Shown piece by piece: positions 1-7,422 of a stretch of DNA of 64,000 nt. The position numbers were made by a program, and so were the translations under genes. The stretch's first letter is position 1; every line of letters starts with the position of its first letter. The notes under the pieces were generated by a model. That model was not told the DNA's origin. It made no database searches and was given only the letters and a program-made list of their open reading frames with translations. The stretch comes from Pedobacter sp. Leaf216 (GTDB lineage Bacteria > Bacteroidota > Bacteroidia > Sphingobacteriales > Sphingobacteriaceae): assembly GCF_001421515.1 (NCBI RefSeq), contig NZ_LMKM01000001.1:49673-113672 (forward strand), read 5' to 3'.

Positions 1-116
1 GATAAATCAAGTAAAAAACTGATATTCAGGTTTTGATTTTGCTGGGCTTTAGTCCCTTTCGAGCAGATACAAGTGATCAAAAAGATCATTAATAGGCTTA
101 GTATTTTTTTTTTCAT
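1..116 (-). CDS. Partial exported protein, N-terminus only
   Basis: An open frame starts at ATG 116 on the minus strand and runs off the left edge of the window, so only about 38 residues are visible. It begins MKKKILSLLMIFLITC, a lysine-rich n-region and a hydrophobic core, followed by CSKGTKAQQ, which offers either a signal peptidase I site (after KA) or a weak lipoprotein site. The frame stays open to base 1. It starts 7 nt after the stop of the coiled-coil membrane protein gene, so it is probably the last visible gene of that operon. Function unknown. Confidence 0.6.
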   Translation of the reverse strand, partial: MKKKILSLLMIFLITCICSKGTKAQQNQNLNISFLLDL

Positions 117-123
117 GCTGGTT

Positions 124-1455
124 TTATAAAGTTGACATATAAACGGAATTTTGGGAATCTTCACTTGCACCTACATTTTTAAGGTTTTCATCATAACAGG
201 CCCTGCATTCATTTTGAAGATCAAATTTTTCACGTTGTGAAATGCGAAGTTGTTCATTAACAAATGTGATCCATCCCTGCACATACTCCGAGGCATATAG
301 TACATATTCTTTGGTAGGTATAATTACAGCATCAATGATCCTTTGTAGTGTAACAATGCGTCCTTGCGCTTCAACAGAAAGCTTCTTGATGCTGCTGAGT
401 TCCTCTATCAGTTTTTCTTTTTGAATTTCGATATCCGCAATACGATCCTGGTGAATCTGAATATCTTTTTTTCTGCGTTGCTGTTCGTGTTTAATTTTAT
501 CTTTCTCACGGTGCTCTTTCATAATAAAATCGAATACCACACCCCAAATGAGGTATACAACAAAACCTGCAAAGATGATTCCCCAGAACTCTATTTTAGT
601 TATAGCAATAGAAACATTAAATTCCTCAGAATCAAAGTCTTTATTCAACTTATCTATCTTTTCTTCTATCTGATAAGCCAGGATGGCATCAAAAACAAAA
701 GTGGTAATGAAAAGTAATCCGATCTTTAAATAATTCCATTTGCTTTTAGCCTCTCCAAACATGTGGATTAAATAACCCAAACCAAGAAATACAAAAGGAA
801 TAAAGGTTACAAATACACCTTCTAATAATCCATCACGCCAGGCTTTTTCAAAGGCTTTTGCATCTAAAATATTCATAACAACTGTGATACTATTCGCATC
901 CAATATTTTAAAAAAAGCGGAGTATGAGGTGGAGATATAAAAGGTAAATAAATATAAACTTAAGGGCATGAGAATGATTAAACCAATATAAAATTTAGCT
1001 GAAGCTCCCTTCGATGCACTGATTTGGTATTTTTCTGGATCTCGGGCCAGTTCGTTAATTTCGAACTTTAACTCTTCGATATCATCTTTTACCTTTCTAA
1101 TATTGCTTTCTACCTGAGTAATCTGCTGTTTTTTGCTTTCTTCGCTGATGGAAAGTGTCTTGATTTCAGTTTCCTTGCTTCTTTGCTCATTGATGTAAGG
1201 TTCTTTGGCTAGTTGTTGTTTTTCTACGAGTTCTTTTTCCTCATTTTGAAACTTCGCATAAATAGCATTCAAACATATCGAAAGTGCCAGTGGACTCCCA
1301 CTGTTTCGAGATCCGTCTCTAAAGCCTTCTTCGTGGTAAGTTCTTTTTCTTACCTCCGCTGCTTGTTCGGTAACAGGTGTTTTGATCTCCACATCGTCAT
1401 CTTGTGGCACATCGGCTGTTTTGAGGTTAAAAAATTCTTCTATTTGAGCAATCAT
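124..1455 (-). CDS. Coiled-coil membrane protein of unknown function
   Basis: A 443-residue protein I cannot assign to a named family. It has a polar N-terminus with conserved-looking HEEGFRDGSRNSG near residues 41-53, a charged coiled-coil stretch at about 70-138, four predicted membrane segments (about 155-175, 213-233, 245-262, 288-308), then a second long charged coiled coil at about 312-385 rich in Lys, Glu and Gln. There is no signal peptide. The layout suggests an inner-membrane protein with two cytoplasmic helical arms. It lies in a minus-strand run with the DUF6804-like and DUF6232-like genes upstream (gap of 36 nt) and a partial exported protein downstream (gap of 7 nt), so co-transcription is likely. 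Confidence 0.8.
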   Translation of the reverse strand: MIAQIEEFFNLKTADVPQDDDVEIKTPVTEQAAEVRKRTYHEEGFRDGSRNSGSPLALSICLNAIYAKFQNEEKELVEKQQLAKEPYINEQRSKETEIKTLSISEESKKQQITQVESNIRKVKDDIEELKFEINELARDPEKYQISASKGASAKFYIGLIILMPLSLYLFTFYISTSYSAFFKILDANSITVVMNILDAKAFEKAWRDGLLEGVFVTFIPFVFLGLGYLIHMFGEAKSKWNYLKIGLLFITTFVFDAILAYQIEEKIDKLNKDFDSEEFNVSIAITKIEFWGIIFAGFVVYLIWGVVFDFIMKEHREKDKIKHEQQRRKKDIQIHQDRIADIEIQKEKLIEELSSIKKLSVEAQGRIVTLQRIIDAVIIPTKEYVLYASEYVQGWITFVNEQLRISQREKFDLQNECRACYDENLKNVGASEDSQNSVYMSTL

Positions 1456-1491
1456 AACATTTAGTTTTGAGTTTGAATCATTATTTTATAG

Positions 1492-1872
1492 TTATACTTC
1501 CCGCTTTACAGAAACGATGCGGTCTTTAGCGTATGTTTTTTGAGTAGGTGCTAACTCAATAGTTTTTTCTTCTATTTTTGTGGGTGCTTTTTTACTATAA
1601 AAAGCAAACAGTAAAAAAAGTAAACCTGTAATTACATCAAGTGGAATCCAAATGCTTTTCCGGTGCAGGTAAATGGGGAAAAAAGGATTAAAAAGAATAA
1701 GGACTAGAATAAAAACAATAGCTAACGAATAGTTCTTTTGATTTATCCAGCTGTAAATGTGCAACACTGCTCCAAGTGAGACTATGGTTCTTAAAAAAGT
1801 GTAATATTCGATAGGCAACTTCAATATTGCTGCAAAACAACATAGAGCACAAACAATAAGAAAAACTTTCAT
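1492..1872 (-). CDS. Small membrane protein, DUF6804-like
   Basis: A 126-residue protein with about four hydrophobic segments: residues 2-18, 27-42, 50-64, and 78-92. The central LFNPFFPIYLHRKSIW followed by an Asp-containing helix resembles the DUF6804 family of small membrane proteins as I remember it. The C-terminal 30 residues are charged and probably cytoplasmic. Function unknown. It sits between the DUF6232-like gene (39 nt upstream) and the coiled-coil membrane protein, with no terminator in either gap, so it probably shares the promoter at 2307-2351. Confidence 0.75.
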   Translation of the reverse strand: MKVFLIVCALCCFAAILKLPIEYYTFLRTIVSLGAVLHIYSWINQKNYSLAIVFILVLILFNPFFPIYLHRKSIWIPLDVITGLLFLLFAFYSKKAPTKIEEKTIELAPTQKTYAKDRIVSVKREV

Positions 1873-1911
1873 AATCGAGAATTAGAATGTATTTATCGTA
1901 AACTGGATGCG

Positions 1912-2280
1912 CTAACCCCTGAATACAATGGCATCATTAAGTGCGTTTACAATTTTCTGAACATATAATCGATCTTTTGAAACAATACTGTTCACTTCTC
2001 CTGAATTGGTACTGATTCTAACAGTAAATTCATTTTTAATAAGAATACCAATACTTAGAATAATAAAGCCCATGATTCTTGCTTCACTGGAAAGTAACAT
2101 TAGCGTGCCTATTACGATCATAATAGCAGGTAAAGTTTTACTTTTTATGATTTCAAAAATATGAACAGAAGATATGTTCCTCATTGCATAAGTTTTTGAG
2201 TTGGTAACATACCTGGATTGGGTAACCGTAACATTTATATCTTGGTAAAATGTTACTTCGCTTTGTAATTGTGCTTCCAT
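1912..2280 (-). CDS. DUF6232-like small membrane protein
   Basis: A 122-residue protein. The N-terminal half (YQDINVTVTQSRYVTNSKTYAMRNISSV) has the pattern of DUF6232 proteins, where a short beta-rich domain with a TYxMxNISSV segment precedes two membrane helices (here about residues 50-82). The C-terminal part is again beta-like (IRISTNSGEVNSIVSKD). Function is not known for the family. It is the first gene of a four-gene minus-strand run, and its promoter region carries a perfect 6-4-6 palindrome. Confidence 0.75.
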   Translation of the reverse strand: MEAQLQSEVTFYQDINVTVTQSRYVTNSKTYAMRNISSVHIFEIIKSKTLPAIMIVIGTLMLLSSEARIMGFIILSIGILIKNEFTVRISTNSGEVNSIVSKDRLYVQKIVNALNDAIVFRG

Positions 2281-2306
2281 AAGTAGTTTATTAGTTGTTT
2301 ATTATC

Positions 2307-2351
2307 CAAAAGTAGACAAGTAACAAGGCTATACATTACGGGAAACCGTAA
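2307..2351 (-). promoter_or_regulatory. Promoter with TTACGG-N4-CCGTAA operator
   Basis: On the minus strand a perfect palindrome TTACGGGAAACCGTAA occupies 2336-2351. After 21 nt comes TACTTTTG (2307-2314), an exact match to the Bacteroidetes -7 consensus TAnnTTTG. The ATG of the DUF6232-like gene is 26 nt further on, and 55 nt separate palindrome and ATG. The palindrome occupies the place of the -33 box, as expected for an activator site. The same layout recurs at 4131-4175 and, slightly changed, at 7362-7405. Confidence 0.6.
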
Positions 2352-2440
2352 CACAAAAAATTATTTTCAACTCACTCAAAAAACGAAACACTCTCATTAT
2401 CAAACAGATAAAAATCAATCAACTGTGCATATTTAATACA

Positions 2441-2779
2441 CTATTCATTTTTAGGCTTTATGTAATTCTCAGATTTTTCTTTTATCCACCAGTTATTATC
2501 AAGGCGTTTTATTGATTTAAAAGAACGGGTTATACCGGGTTTCATGGTTGCAGTATCGAGGTGCCTCGGCCACACATGTAAAATGGTGTCGGCACCGATA
2601 CGTACCCACCAAAATGTTTTGCCGTAACGTTTTGTTGTATAAATTTCGCTTATCGTTCCTGTAATGGTGTTCATATTAAAACCAGGTTCCATTAACTGAT
2701 AAGTTGTTATTTTTTGTTTCTGTGCACGGGCAATGCCAAAAGCGAATGTTAATAAAAGCAACGTACCTAAATGTTTCAT
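2441..2779 (-). CDS. Small exported protein of unknown function
   Basis: The start is placed at ATG 2779, because the open frame further upstream begins with a TTG and adds seven unlikely residues before the signal peptide. The protein is 112 residues: MKHLGTLLLLTFAFGIARAQ is a clean signal peptide with cleavage after ARA. The mature domain (about 92 residues) is beta-rich, with GTISEIYTTKRYGKTFWWVRIGADTILHVWPRHL, and could be a small OB-like or lipocalin-like fold, but I do not recognise it. It is monocistronic, with about 160 nt on one side and 260 nt on the other. A half operator (TTACGGCAAACC, 2813-2824) lies upstream but lacks the matching right arm. Confidence 0.7.
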   Translation of the reverse strand: MKHLGTLLLLTFAFGIARAQKQKITTYQLMEPGFNMNTITGTISEIYTTKRYGKTFWWVRIGADTILHVWPRHLDTATMKPGITRSFKSIKRLDNNWWIKEKSENYIKPKNE

Positions 2780-2970
2780 TGCGCTAAGGTATTTAGGCAA
2801 AAAACGGATTCCTTACGGCAAACCCCATTCGGGTTATTTTATTTAGGATAGATGATTTATTTATGAAAGATTGGATGTATAAGGAATGCTTAACATAAAT
2901 CATTGCAGTAGCGTATTTTCGGTTATAATATCAAGCTATACAAGATCAAAAAAAATGGTATTGAAAATGA

Positions 2971-3014
2971 GAGGTTGCCCTGTTTGCCACCAATACAAAC
3001 GATGGGGCAACCTC
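2971..3014 (-). terminator. Compound hairpin after the nuclease-like gene
   Basis: GAGGTTGCCC (2971-2980) pairs perfectly with GGGCAACCTC (3005-3014). Inside the loop GTTTG (2982-2986) pairs with CAAAC (2996-3000). It lies 25 nt past the stop of the minus-strand gene ending at 3040. The following minus-strand sequence is only moderately T-rich, so termination efficiency is uncertain. Confidence 0.45.
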
Positions 3015-3039
3015 TGCACTTTTGAGAATTAAACGTTAA

Positions 3040-4104
3040 TTAATAAAGATCTATGGTTTGATGCAGCTGAATCCGGTAATTGTAAAGCTCATCCAAATTG
3101 AATAATTGTTTTTTCTCTCCGGCGTCTTTCCCGTTGTGAAAAGTTTCTATGTATTTATTAGCGGTATTAAAGTGGAATCTACAAATCGGCTTGCGGTTAT
3201 TGTCATCTAAAAGCACTCCGAAATAAGATTGGGTATCCCGTGCAGCAATTCGAATGGAAGGGATTTTCTCGCGTAAAATGGCCTTTACAATCTGGAAAGC
3301 TTCTAACTCTTCCTCTGTGGTTACAATTTTAGATGCATCGGGATCTTCAATAATGGAAATCACTTTATCATCTTCCTTTTTTTCTATTTTCTCATTGATA
3401 TTCAGCGCTGATTTTAAACGGTCGCTAATGGATTCGTTGATGGAAATGGCAAGGGCTTTTTTAGTATATTCTTTAAAAGCGATCATGCGGTTAGCGGTAA
3501 GGGGCTTATCAAAAAACCGGTTAACCAATAACTTCACTATTTCATCAGAAGGGCTATCAATCTCCTTTTCAAATTCCTTTCTAATGGCCTTAATGTATTT
3601 TAATCCTTCGGCAGAATCTAGGATGGTTTCTAAATTGTATTCATTTTTAGTAAAGCTTTCGAGAATTTTAATGGCATTGTCTTTCAAATCTTCGATATCG
3701 ATGGTGAGAAAAGGTTTTTCATCCATGATATTTGGCTTTTCCAGATCGGCATAAAAGTTATAAACCGTACCATTGGTAAGTACACCAAAACGTGCTTTGG
3801 AAACATGGTAATAACGGTGAAGTTGAGAGTTATGTGCATCTGCACTTTCTTTCCAATGTTTGCATTCGAAAATAAGAATCGGTTCGTTGTTTTTACGGAT
3901 CACATAATCTACCTTTTCACCTTTTTTGGTTCCGATATCACAAATATGTTCAGGAATCACTTCGGTTGGATTAAAAATATCATAGCCAAGAATTTGAATA
4001 AAAGGCATCACAAATGCATTTTTTGTTGCTTCCTCGGTATTAATCTGGTCTTTTAAACCCACTACCCGCTGATGAAGTTGTTCTAACTTTAGTTTAAGAT
4101 CCAT
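3040..4104 (-). CDS. Nuclease-like protein with type I restriction HsdR-N fold
   Basis: A 354-residue protein starting MDLKLKLEQLHQRV. Residues about 22-95 resemble the N-terminal PD-(D/E)XK nuclease domain of type I restriction subunits: EATKNAFVMPFIQILGYD, then KVDYVI supplying the Asp, and ILIFECKHW supplying the E-x-K. No helicase or methylase partner is nearby, so a complete restriction system is not supported. The C-terminal half (DDPDASKIVTTEEE onward, residues about 250-354) is a second domain found with such proteins. I chose ATG 4104 over the in-frame ATG 4185 because the promoter (-7 box 4131-4138, palindrome 4160-4175) falls between them. It may act in DNA defence or stress, which is inference. 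Confidence 0.7.
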   Translation of the reverse strand: MDLKLKLEQLHQRVVGLKDQINTEEATKNAFVMPFIQILGYDIFNPTEVIPEHICDIGTKKGEKVDYVIRKNNEPILIFECKHWKESADAHNSQLHRYYHVSKARFGVLTNGTVYNFYADLEKPNIMDEKPFLTIDIEDLKDNAIKILESFTKNEYNLETILDSAEGLKYIKAIRKEFEKEIDSPSDEIVKLLVNRFFDKPLTANRMIAFKEYTKKALAISINESISDRLKSALNINEKIEKKEDDKVISIIEDPDASKIVTTEEELEAFQIVKAILREKIPSIRIAARDTQSYFGVLLDDNNRKPICRFHFNTANKYIETFHNGKDAGEKKQLFNLDELYNYRIQLHQTIDLY

Positions 4105-4130
4105 GTTGCCTGAGTTTTTTGGTTGTTGAA

Positions 4131-4175
4131 CAAATGTAGAACGCGAGCTTGGTTTATTTTTACGGGAAACCGTAG
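4131..4175 (-). promoter_or_regulatory. Promoter with TTACGGGAAACCGTAG operator
   Basis: Near-perfect palindrome at 4160-4175 (arms TACGG and CCGTA), then 21 nt, then TACATTTG on the minus strand (4131-4138), an exact TAnnTTTG. The spacing to the box and the 55 nt to ATG 4104 are identical to the promoter at 2307-2351. This strongly argues for a common activator. Confidence 0.6.
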
Positions 4176-4346
4176 AGGGGTGCATTGGTATCTTTGATAT
4201 TGCTTATAGAAAGTTTTGTCCGCATTATCATTTTAAATAAGCCGGAAGAAACCGTTAGCCAATAGTTGCACACAGATTAAAGCTGAACCAGCCTGATCAT
4301 CAATTTTATATTTTAGACCATTAAGCAGTTAAGGGAATTAAGATTA

Positions 4347-5012
4347 TTAAATTACCTTATTTGCGATACAATAAGCGATGAGTTGCCCGTTATTGGAAAT
4401 ATTCAGCGCAGTTTTAATATAACTTATCCTTTTTTCGATACTGCTTAAACCAGATGGTTCCATTTTTTTTTCCTTTAAAATGCCAGCCATTTCTTTTTGG
4501 GTTTTGCCATCTAAAATTAGTGAAACGATTGTTTTGTCGTAAGCGGTAAAATCGTGCAGGTATTCTTCTTTTTGCCTCAGATTGGGCGAATGGTATTTTT
4601 TATTTTTATAAACACTTTCTAAAGCCAGTTTAAGGTCTTTCGCATCGTGGCGTGCCTTAGGTACAAAAGCATCTATATCATATTCCTTAAAAAGTGTATT
4701 GGCTATCAAAGCTCTGTTTTCTATAGAAAATACCAGAATTTTTAAGTCGGGCTGAATTTCCTTTAATGCCTTTATCAGTTCTCTACCTCCTGATATTTTT
4801 TGTTTTGGATAATCTTCATCAAAAGAAAGATCGGTAATGATCAATTCATAAGGATCGCCATCTCGAAGTGCTTTTTGTACGCGTGTAAATGCATCATCAC
4901 AATAAAATACATAATCTTTATCAGCTATGGTAATCCCAAGATCGGTAAGTGCACTACGAAGTGATTTACTCACGATTTCATGGTCTTCGGCGATGAGTAC
5001 GTTTTTGAACAT
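4347..5012 (-). CDS. Two-component response regulator, LuxR-like output
   Basis: A 221-residue regulator. Residues 1-125 form a receiver domain: acidic pair ED at 9-10, phosphoacceptor Asp61 in ELIITDLSF, and Lys119 in FVPKA. Residues about 155-221 look like a diverged LuxR/GerE helix-turn-helix (DKTIVSLILDGKTQKEMAGIL, then IEKRISYIKTALNISNNGQL) with an insertion between helices. It starts 14 nt after the sensor kinase gene and is surely co-transcribed. NarL/LuxR outputs bind inverted heptamers, and the palindrome seen in front of neighbouring genes can be read as 7-2-7, so this protein is my leading candidate for its binder (inference). Confidence 0.85.
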   Translation of the reverse strand: MFKNVLIAEDHEIVSKSLRSALTDLGITIADKDYVFYCDDAFTRVQKALRDGDPYELIITDLSFDEDYPKQKISGGRELIKALKEIQPDLKILVFSIENRALIANTLFKEYDIDAFVPKARHDAKDLKLALESVYKNKKYHSPNLRQKEEYLHDFTAYDKTIVSLILDGKTQKEMAGILKEKKMEPSGLSSIEKRISYIKTALNISNNGQLIAYCIANKVI

Positions 5013-5026
5013 ATTTATATTTTTAA

Positions 5027-6697
5027 TTAGATTGGAAATGAAAATTCAACACAAAGCCCTTCATCGGGCTTGGTGTCAAAAGTAATATGGCCCGAAATAC
5101 TTTCTATACGGGTTTCCGTATTCCTCAAACCATTTTTAAATGTTAAAACCTCCATTCCTTTTCCATTATCCACATATATTACCTTTACAAGGCCATTTTC
5201 ACGCTTAAAATCTATTCCAACCATATCTGCACCGCTATGTTTTTTCATATTGGTCATCAGTTCCTGCAAAATGCAAAATACCTCTGTTTTGGTATCATCT
5301 TTAATTCCTTCCCAAAGTTTTTCAGCATTACCTCCCAAAACGATGTTGATTTTCTCAGAGGCATAAGCATATAACATTTTTGATAACTCAACAGAAAAAC
5401 TTTCTTCGTGGCTATTATCTTTATTATCGTAAGAAAGGTCTCTGGATATTTTATAAATCACATCCAACTTATCAGCGAGGTCGTTTTTATCTATTTCATT
5501 AGTATTCTCCACTTCCGACATTACCTGGTATACCCGATTGGCAACACGATCGTGAATTTTTTTAACATATTTAAGCTCCGTTCTTTTTACTTCGATTTCC
5601 TTCTCCTGTTGCAGGCTTTTTTTCCGTTTTAAGTAAAGGAAATAGCCGAAGATTAAAAATATTATCAGAGTACCGATCCCAATATTTCTAACTAAAATAT
5701 CCTTTTGTTTCTCTATATTCTCTCCTTGTGCTTTTAGAAAGTTGGCTTTGTTTTTTTCCGAATTATAACGAATAACTGCAAATTGATTCTTGGCAGCACT
5801 ACGGACAGTTTGTATGCTATCGCTTAGATTTTGATAAGTCTGAAAATATTTTTTGGTGGCTGGTGGAGGACTAAGTTTGATCAGTTTTTGTAAACCTTCC
5901 AAACGATCATCAACCCGGTTTAACACTTGAGCAATCTGATATCTCTTGTTTGCATAAAACAAAGCAGAATCAGGTTTAATATTGGTGTAATAATCAGCAA
6001 GATGGGCATAACTCGCATTAAGCTCTAATGAGAGATTGTTCCTTTTCCTAATATCTAATGCTCTTAATAATTCAGGGGCAGCATTGTAATTTGGGTTTTG
6101 AAGCCATTTGGTTAGGGCAAGGTTGGATAATACTTTGGCAAATGTTTCACTGTCAATTGATTGATTTAAAATATCTTGATAGATGGTTATTGCCTTTAGA
6201 TAAGCTTTTCTTTTCCTGTAAATATTTCCAATATTATTTTTAAGCACAGCTTCGGGAACAACACCCGTAGTATAATCTAAAGCTTCTGTATAAAATTCAA
6301 TAGCTTGATCATAATCTTTTAAATTTTCTGAAGCAAATCCTAAGTTATTTAAGTTCGCTTTTATAAATATGTGCTCTTTTGGTATTCTTTTATTGAAAAA
6401 TGGAGATGCATTTATCGATAATTCTTGTCCTCCAAAATAATCACCATTATTAGTTGAGATCATAGCCATATTTAAAAGGCACTTCGCAACACCTAAATTA
6501 TTTTTCTGTTGAAGAAAGAGGTCTTTAGCTTTATCCAAATAAAAAAAAGCACTATCAATTTTTTGTTCTACTAAGTATTGATATGCCTTATCGTATATAG
6601 GGTTATTTTCTTTTTTTTCGACTTTTATACCCGGGCTTTTCTTGGAGCAGGAGAACAAAAGCACGATGAAGATTATGGCAATATTGAGGCGCTTCAC
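5027..6697 (-). CDS. TPR-containing sensor histidine kinase, lipoprotein-type N-terminus
   Basis: 556 residues. A lipoprotein-like signal (IFIVLLFSCSKK, Cys17) is followed by tetratricopeptide-like helices from about 30 to 290, one membrane helix (about 334-352), a coiled coil, a HisKA_3-like phosphorylation site (VKKIHDRVANRVYQV, the His being the likely acceptor), and a HATPase domain with N-box ELMTNMKKHS, G1 box DNGKGM and a GLRNTETRIESISG segment. This is the common Bacteroidetes TPR-kinase layout, sensing in the periplasm and signalling inside. The response regulator follows by 14 nt. No palindrome of the neighbouring type is visible in front of it, so I see no sign of autoregulation. 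Confidence 0.9.
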   Translation of the reverse strand: MKRLNIAIIFIVLLFSCSKKSPGIKVEKKENNPIYDKAYQYLVEQKIDSAFFYLDKAKDLFLQQKNNLGVAKCLLNMAMISTNNGDYFGGQELSINASPFFNKRIPKEHIFIKANLNNLGFASENLKDYDQAIEFYTEALDYTTGVVPEAVLKNNIGNIYRKRKAYLKAITIYQDILNQSIDSETFAKVLSNLALTKWLQNPNYNAAPELLRALDIRKRNNLSLELNASYAHLADYYTNIKPDSALFYANKRYQIAQVLNRVDDRLEGLQKLIKLSPPPATKKYFQTYQNLSDSIQTVRSAAKNQFAVIRYNSEKNKANFLKAQGENIEKQKDILVRNIGIGTLIIFLIFGYFLYLKRKKSLQQEKEIEVKRTELKYVKKIHDRVANRVYQVMSEVENTNEIDKNDLADKLDVIYKISRDLSYDNKDNSHEESFSVELSKMLYAYASEKINIVLGGNAEKLWEGIKDDTKTEVFCILQELMTNMKKHSGADMVGIDFKRENGLVKVIYVDNGKGMEVLTFKNGLRNTETRIESISGHITFDTKPDEGLCVEFSFPI

Positions 6698-6810
6698 TTT
6701 TTTAGATTTTAATCTAAATTAAAGAAATTTAATTTGGATTGCACCTTATTTAAACGTTTTAAAATTGTTAAGCACTAGATGACTGAAATTTTTGAAATAT
6801 TAAAATAAAA

Positions 6811-6837
6811 AATAAGGCGGCAATGTGCCGCCTTATT
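6811..6837 (-). terminator. Intrinsic terminator of the small peptide gene
   Basis: A perfect 12-bp stem AATAAGGCGGCA / TGCCGCCTTATT with an ATG loop, 9 nt beyond the stop of the 6847-7056 gene. On the minus strand it is followed by TTTTATTTTA. It separates the peptide gene from the kinase operon. Confidence 0.85.
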
Positions 6838-6846
6838 ATCCTATTA

Positions 6847-7056
6847 CTATTTCGGTATTTTGATCTGGCCACCTTCACCACCTGTATCGTCGCCCGGAGG
6901 GGTGTCTCCTGGGTTATTTGGATCATCTGGATTCGTATCACCAGGATCGGCATCAGCAGTATTTACAGTTGTTGTTCCGCCACAAGAAGCAGACTGATTT
7001 GTATTGTACGGAGTAGCTAATCCTAATAGGATTGCAATAAATAATGGAATAAACAT
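6847..7056 (-). CDS. Tiny secreted Pro/Gly/Asp-rich peptide
   Basis: 69 residues. A hydrophobic N-terminus (MFIPLFIAILLGLATPYN) leads into SASCGG and a low-complexity tail made of repeated DPGDTNPDDPNNPGD-like units, ending GGQIKIPK. The start has an AAAGAA stretch just upstream. It has its own strong terminator, and a structured block (7086-7215) lies upstream within its possible leader. I do not recognise a family. The tail composition fits an extracellular or surface peptide, and the Cys could allow lipidation, although the lipobox is poor. The cistron boundaries make it more credible than an ORF of chance, but it is unproven. Confidence 0.55.
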   Translation of the reverse strand: MFIPLFIAILLGLATPYNTNQSASCGGTTTVNTADADPGDTNPDDPNNPGDTPPGDDTGGEGGQIKIPK

Positions 7057-7085
7057 TTCTTTAAAAATTTAAAAAGTGATGTACA

Positions 7086-7215
7086 CGTAGTTCCCCACGC
7101 CCCATGCATGGGGGTTGCTACAAACTGTAAATCAGAAGGCCTTCTGAAATTTTTGGGAAGTGTTGAGTGTCTGTCGCGGGAGCTTGTAGCTGCTTCCCAA
7201 ACCGGCTAATAACTA
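7086..7215. other. Strongly palindromic, probably RNA-structured block
   Basis: Within the 366-nt gap between the secreted peptide and the 7423 gene lie three close dyads: GTAG...CCCCATGCATGGGG...CTAC around 7088-7121 (the core 7100-7113 is a perfect palindrome), TCAGAAGGCCTTCTGA (7132-7147, perfect), and TTTGGGAAG / CTTCCCAAA (about 7152-7200). GC is well above the surroundings. It could be a structured leader of the minus-strand peptide gene (a CATATTTG box on the minus strand at about 7294-7301 could be its promoter), a small RNA, or the remnant of a palindromic mobile repeat. Confidence 0.4.
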
Positions 7216-7361
7216 CCGCGATTTCTACTCTTTTATTAATCAGTTTTTTAAATTAGCTTTGATAATGAATCGCTGCCTGTGCTGATCAACGATACAAATA
7301 TGGGGTGAGTCAAAAGATTAATTATCAGTATATTCCGATGTTTCCTTTGTTTCCGCCTAGA

Positions 7362-7405
7362 TTCCGGAAAACCGTAAATATTCCACTTATTCCGTCTTAT
7401 TTTTA
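7362..7405 (+). promoter_or_regulatory. Promoter with TTCCGGAAAACCGTAA operator
   Basis: TTCCGGAAAACCGTAA (7362-7377) differs from the 6-4-6 palindrome by one arm base. After 20 nt comes TATTTTTA (7398-7405), seven of eight matches to TAnnTTTG. ATG 7423 follows after 17 nt, leaving 45 nt between operator and start, about one helical turn less than the 55 nt seen at the other two sites. The surrounding 7330-7395 also has several TTCC repeats. Confidence 0.45.
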
Positions 7406-7422
7406 CGCTAAATTTTAAAGAA

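Noticed and set aside
2813..2824. TTACGGCAAACC upstream of the small exported protein gene as a fourth operator
   Set aside because: Only the left arm and spacer match; the right arm reads CCCCAT, and no TAnnTTTG box lies at the right distance.
3040..4104. A restriction-modification system
   Set aside because: The protein has an HsdR-N-like nuclease domain only. No methylase, specificity subunit or helicase is nearby.
4105..4185. Longer N-terminus of the nuclease-like protein
   Set aside because: The added 27 residues are low-complexity and contain the promoter and operator, so transcription must start inside them.
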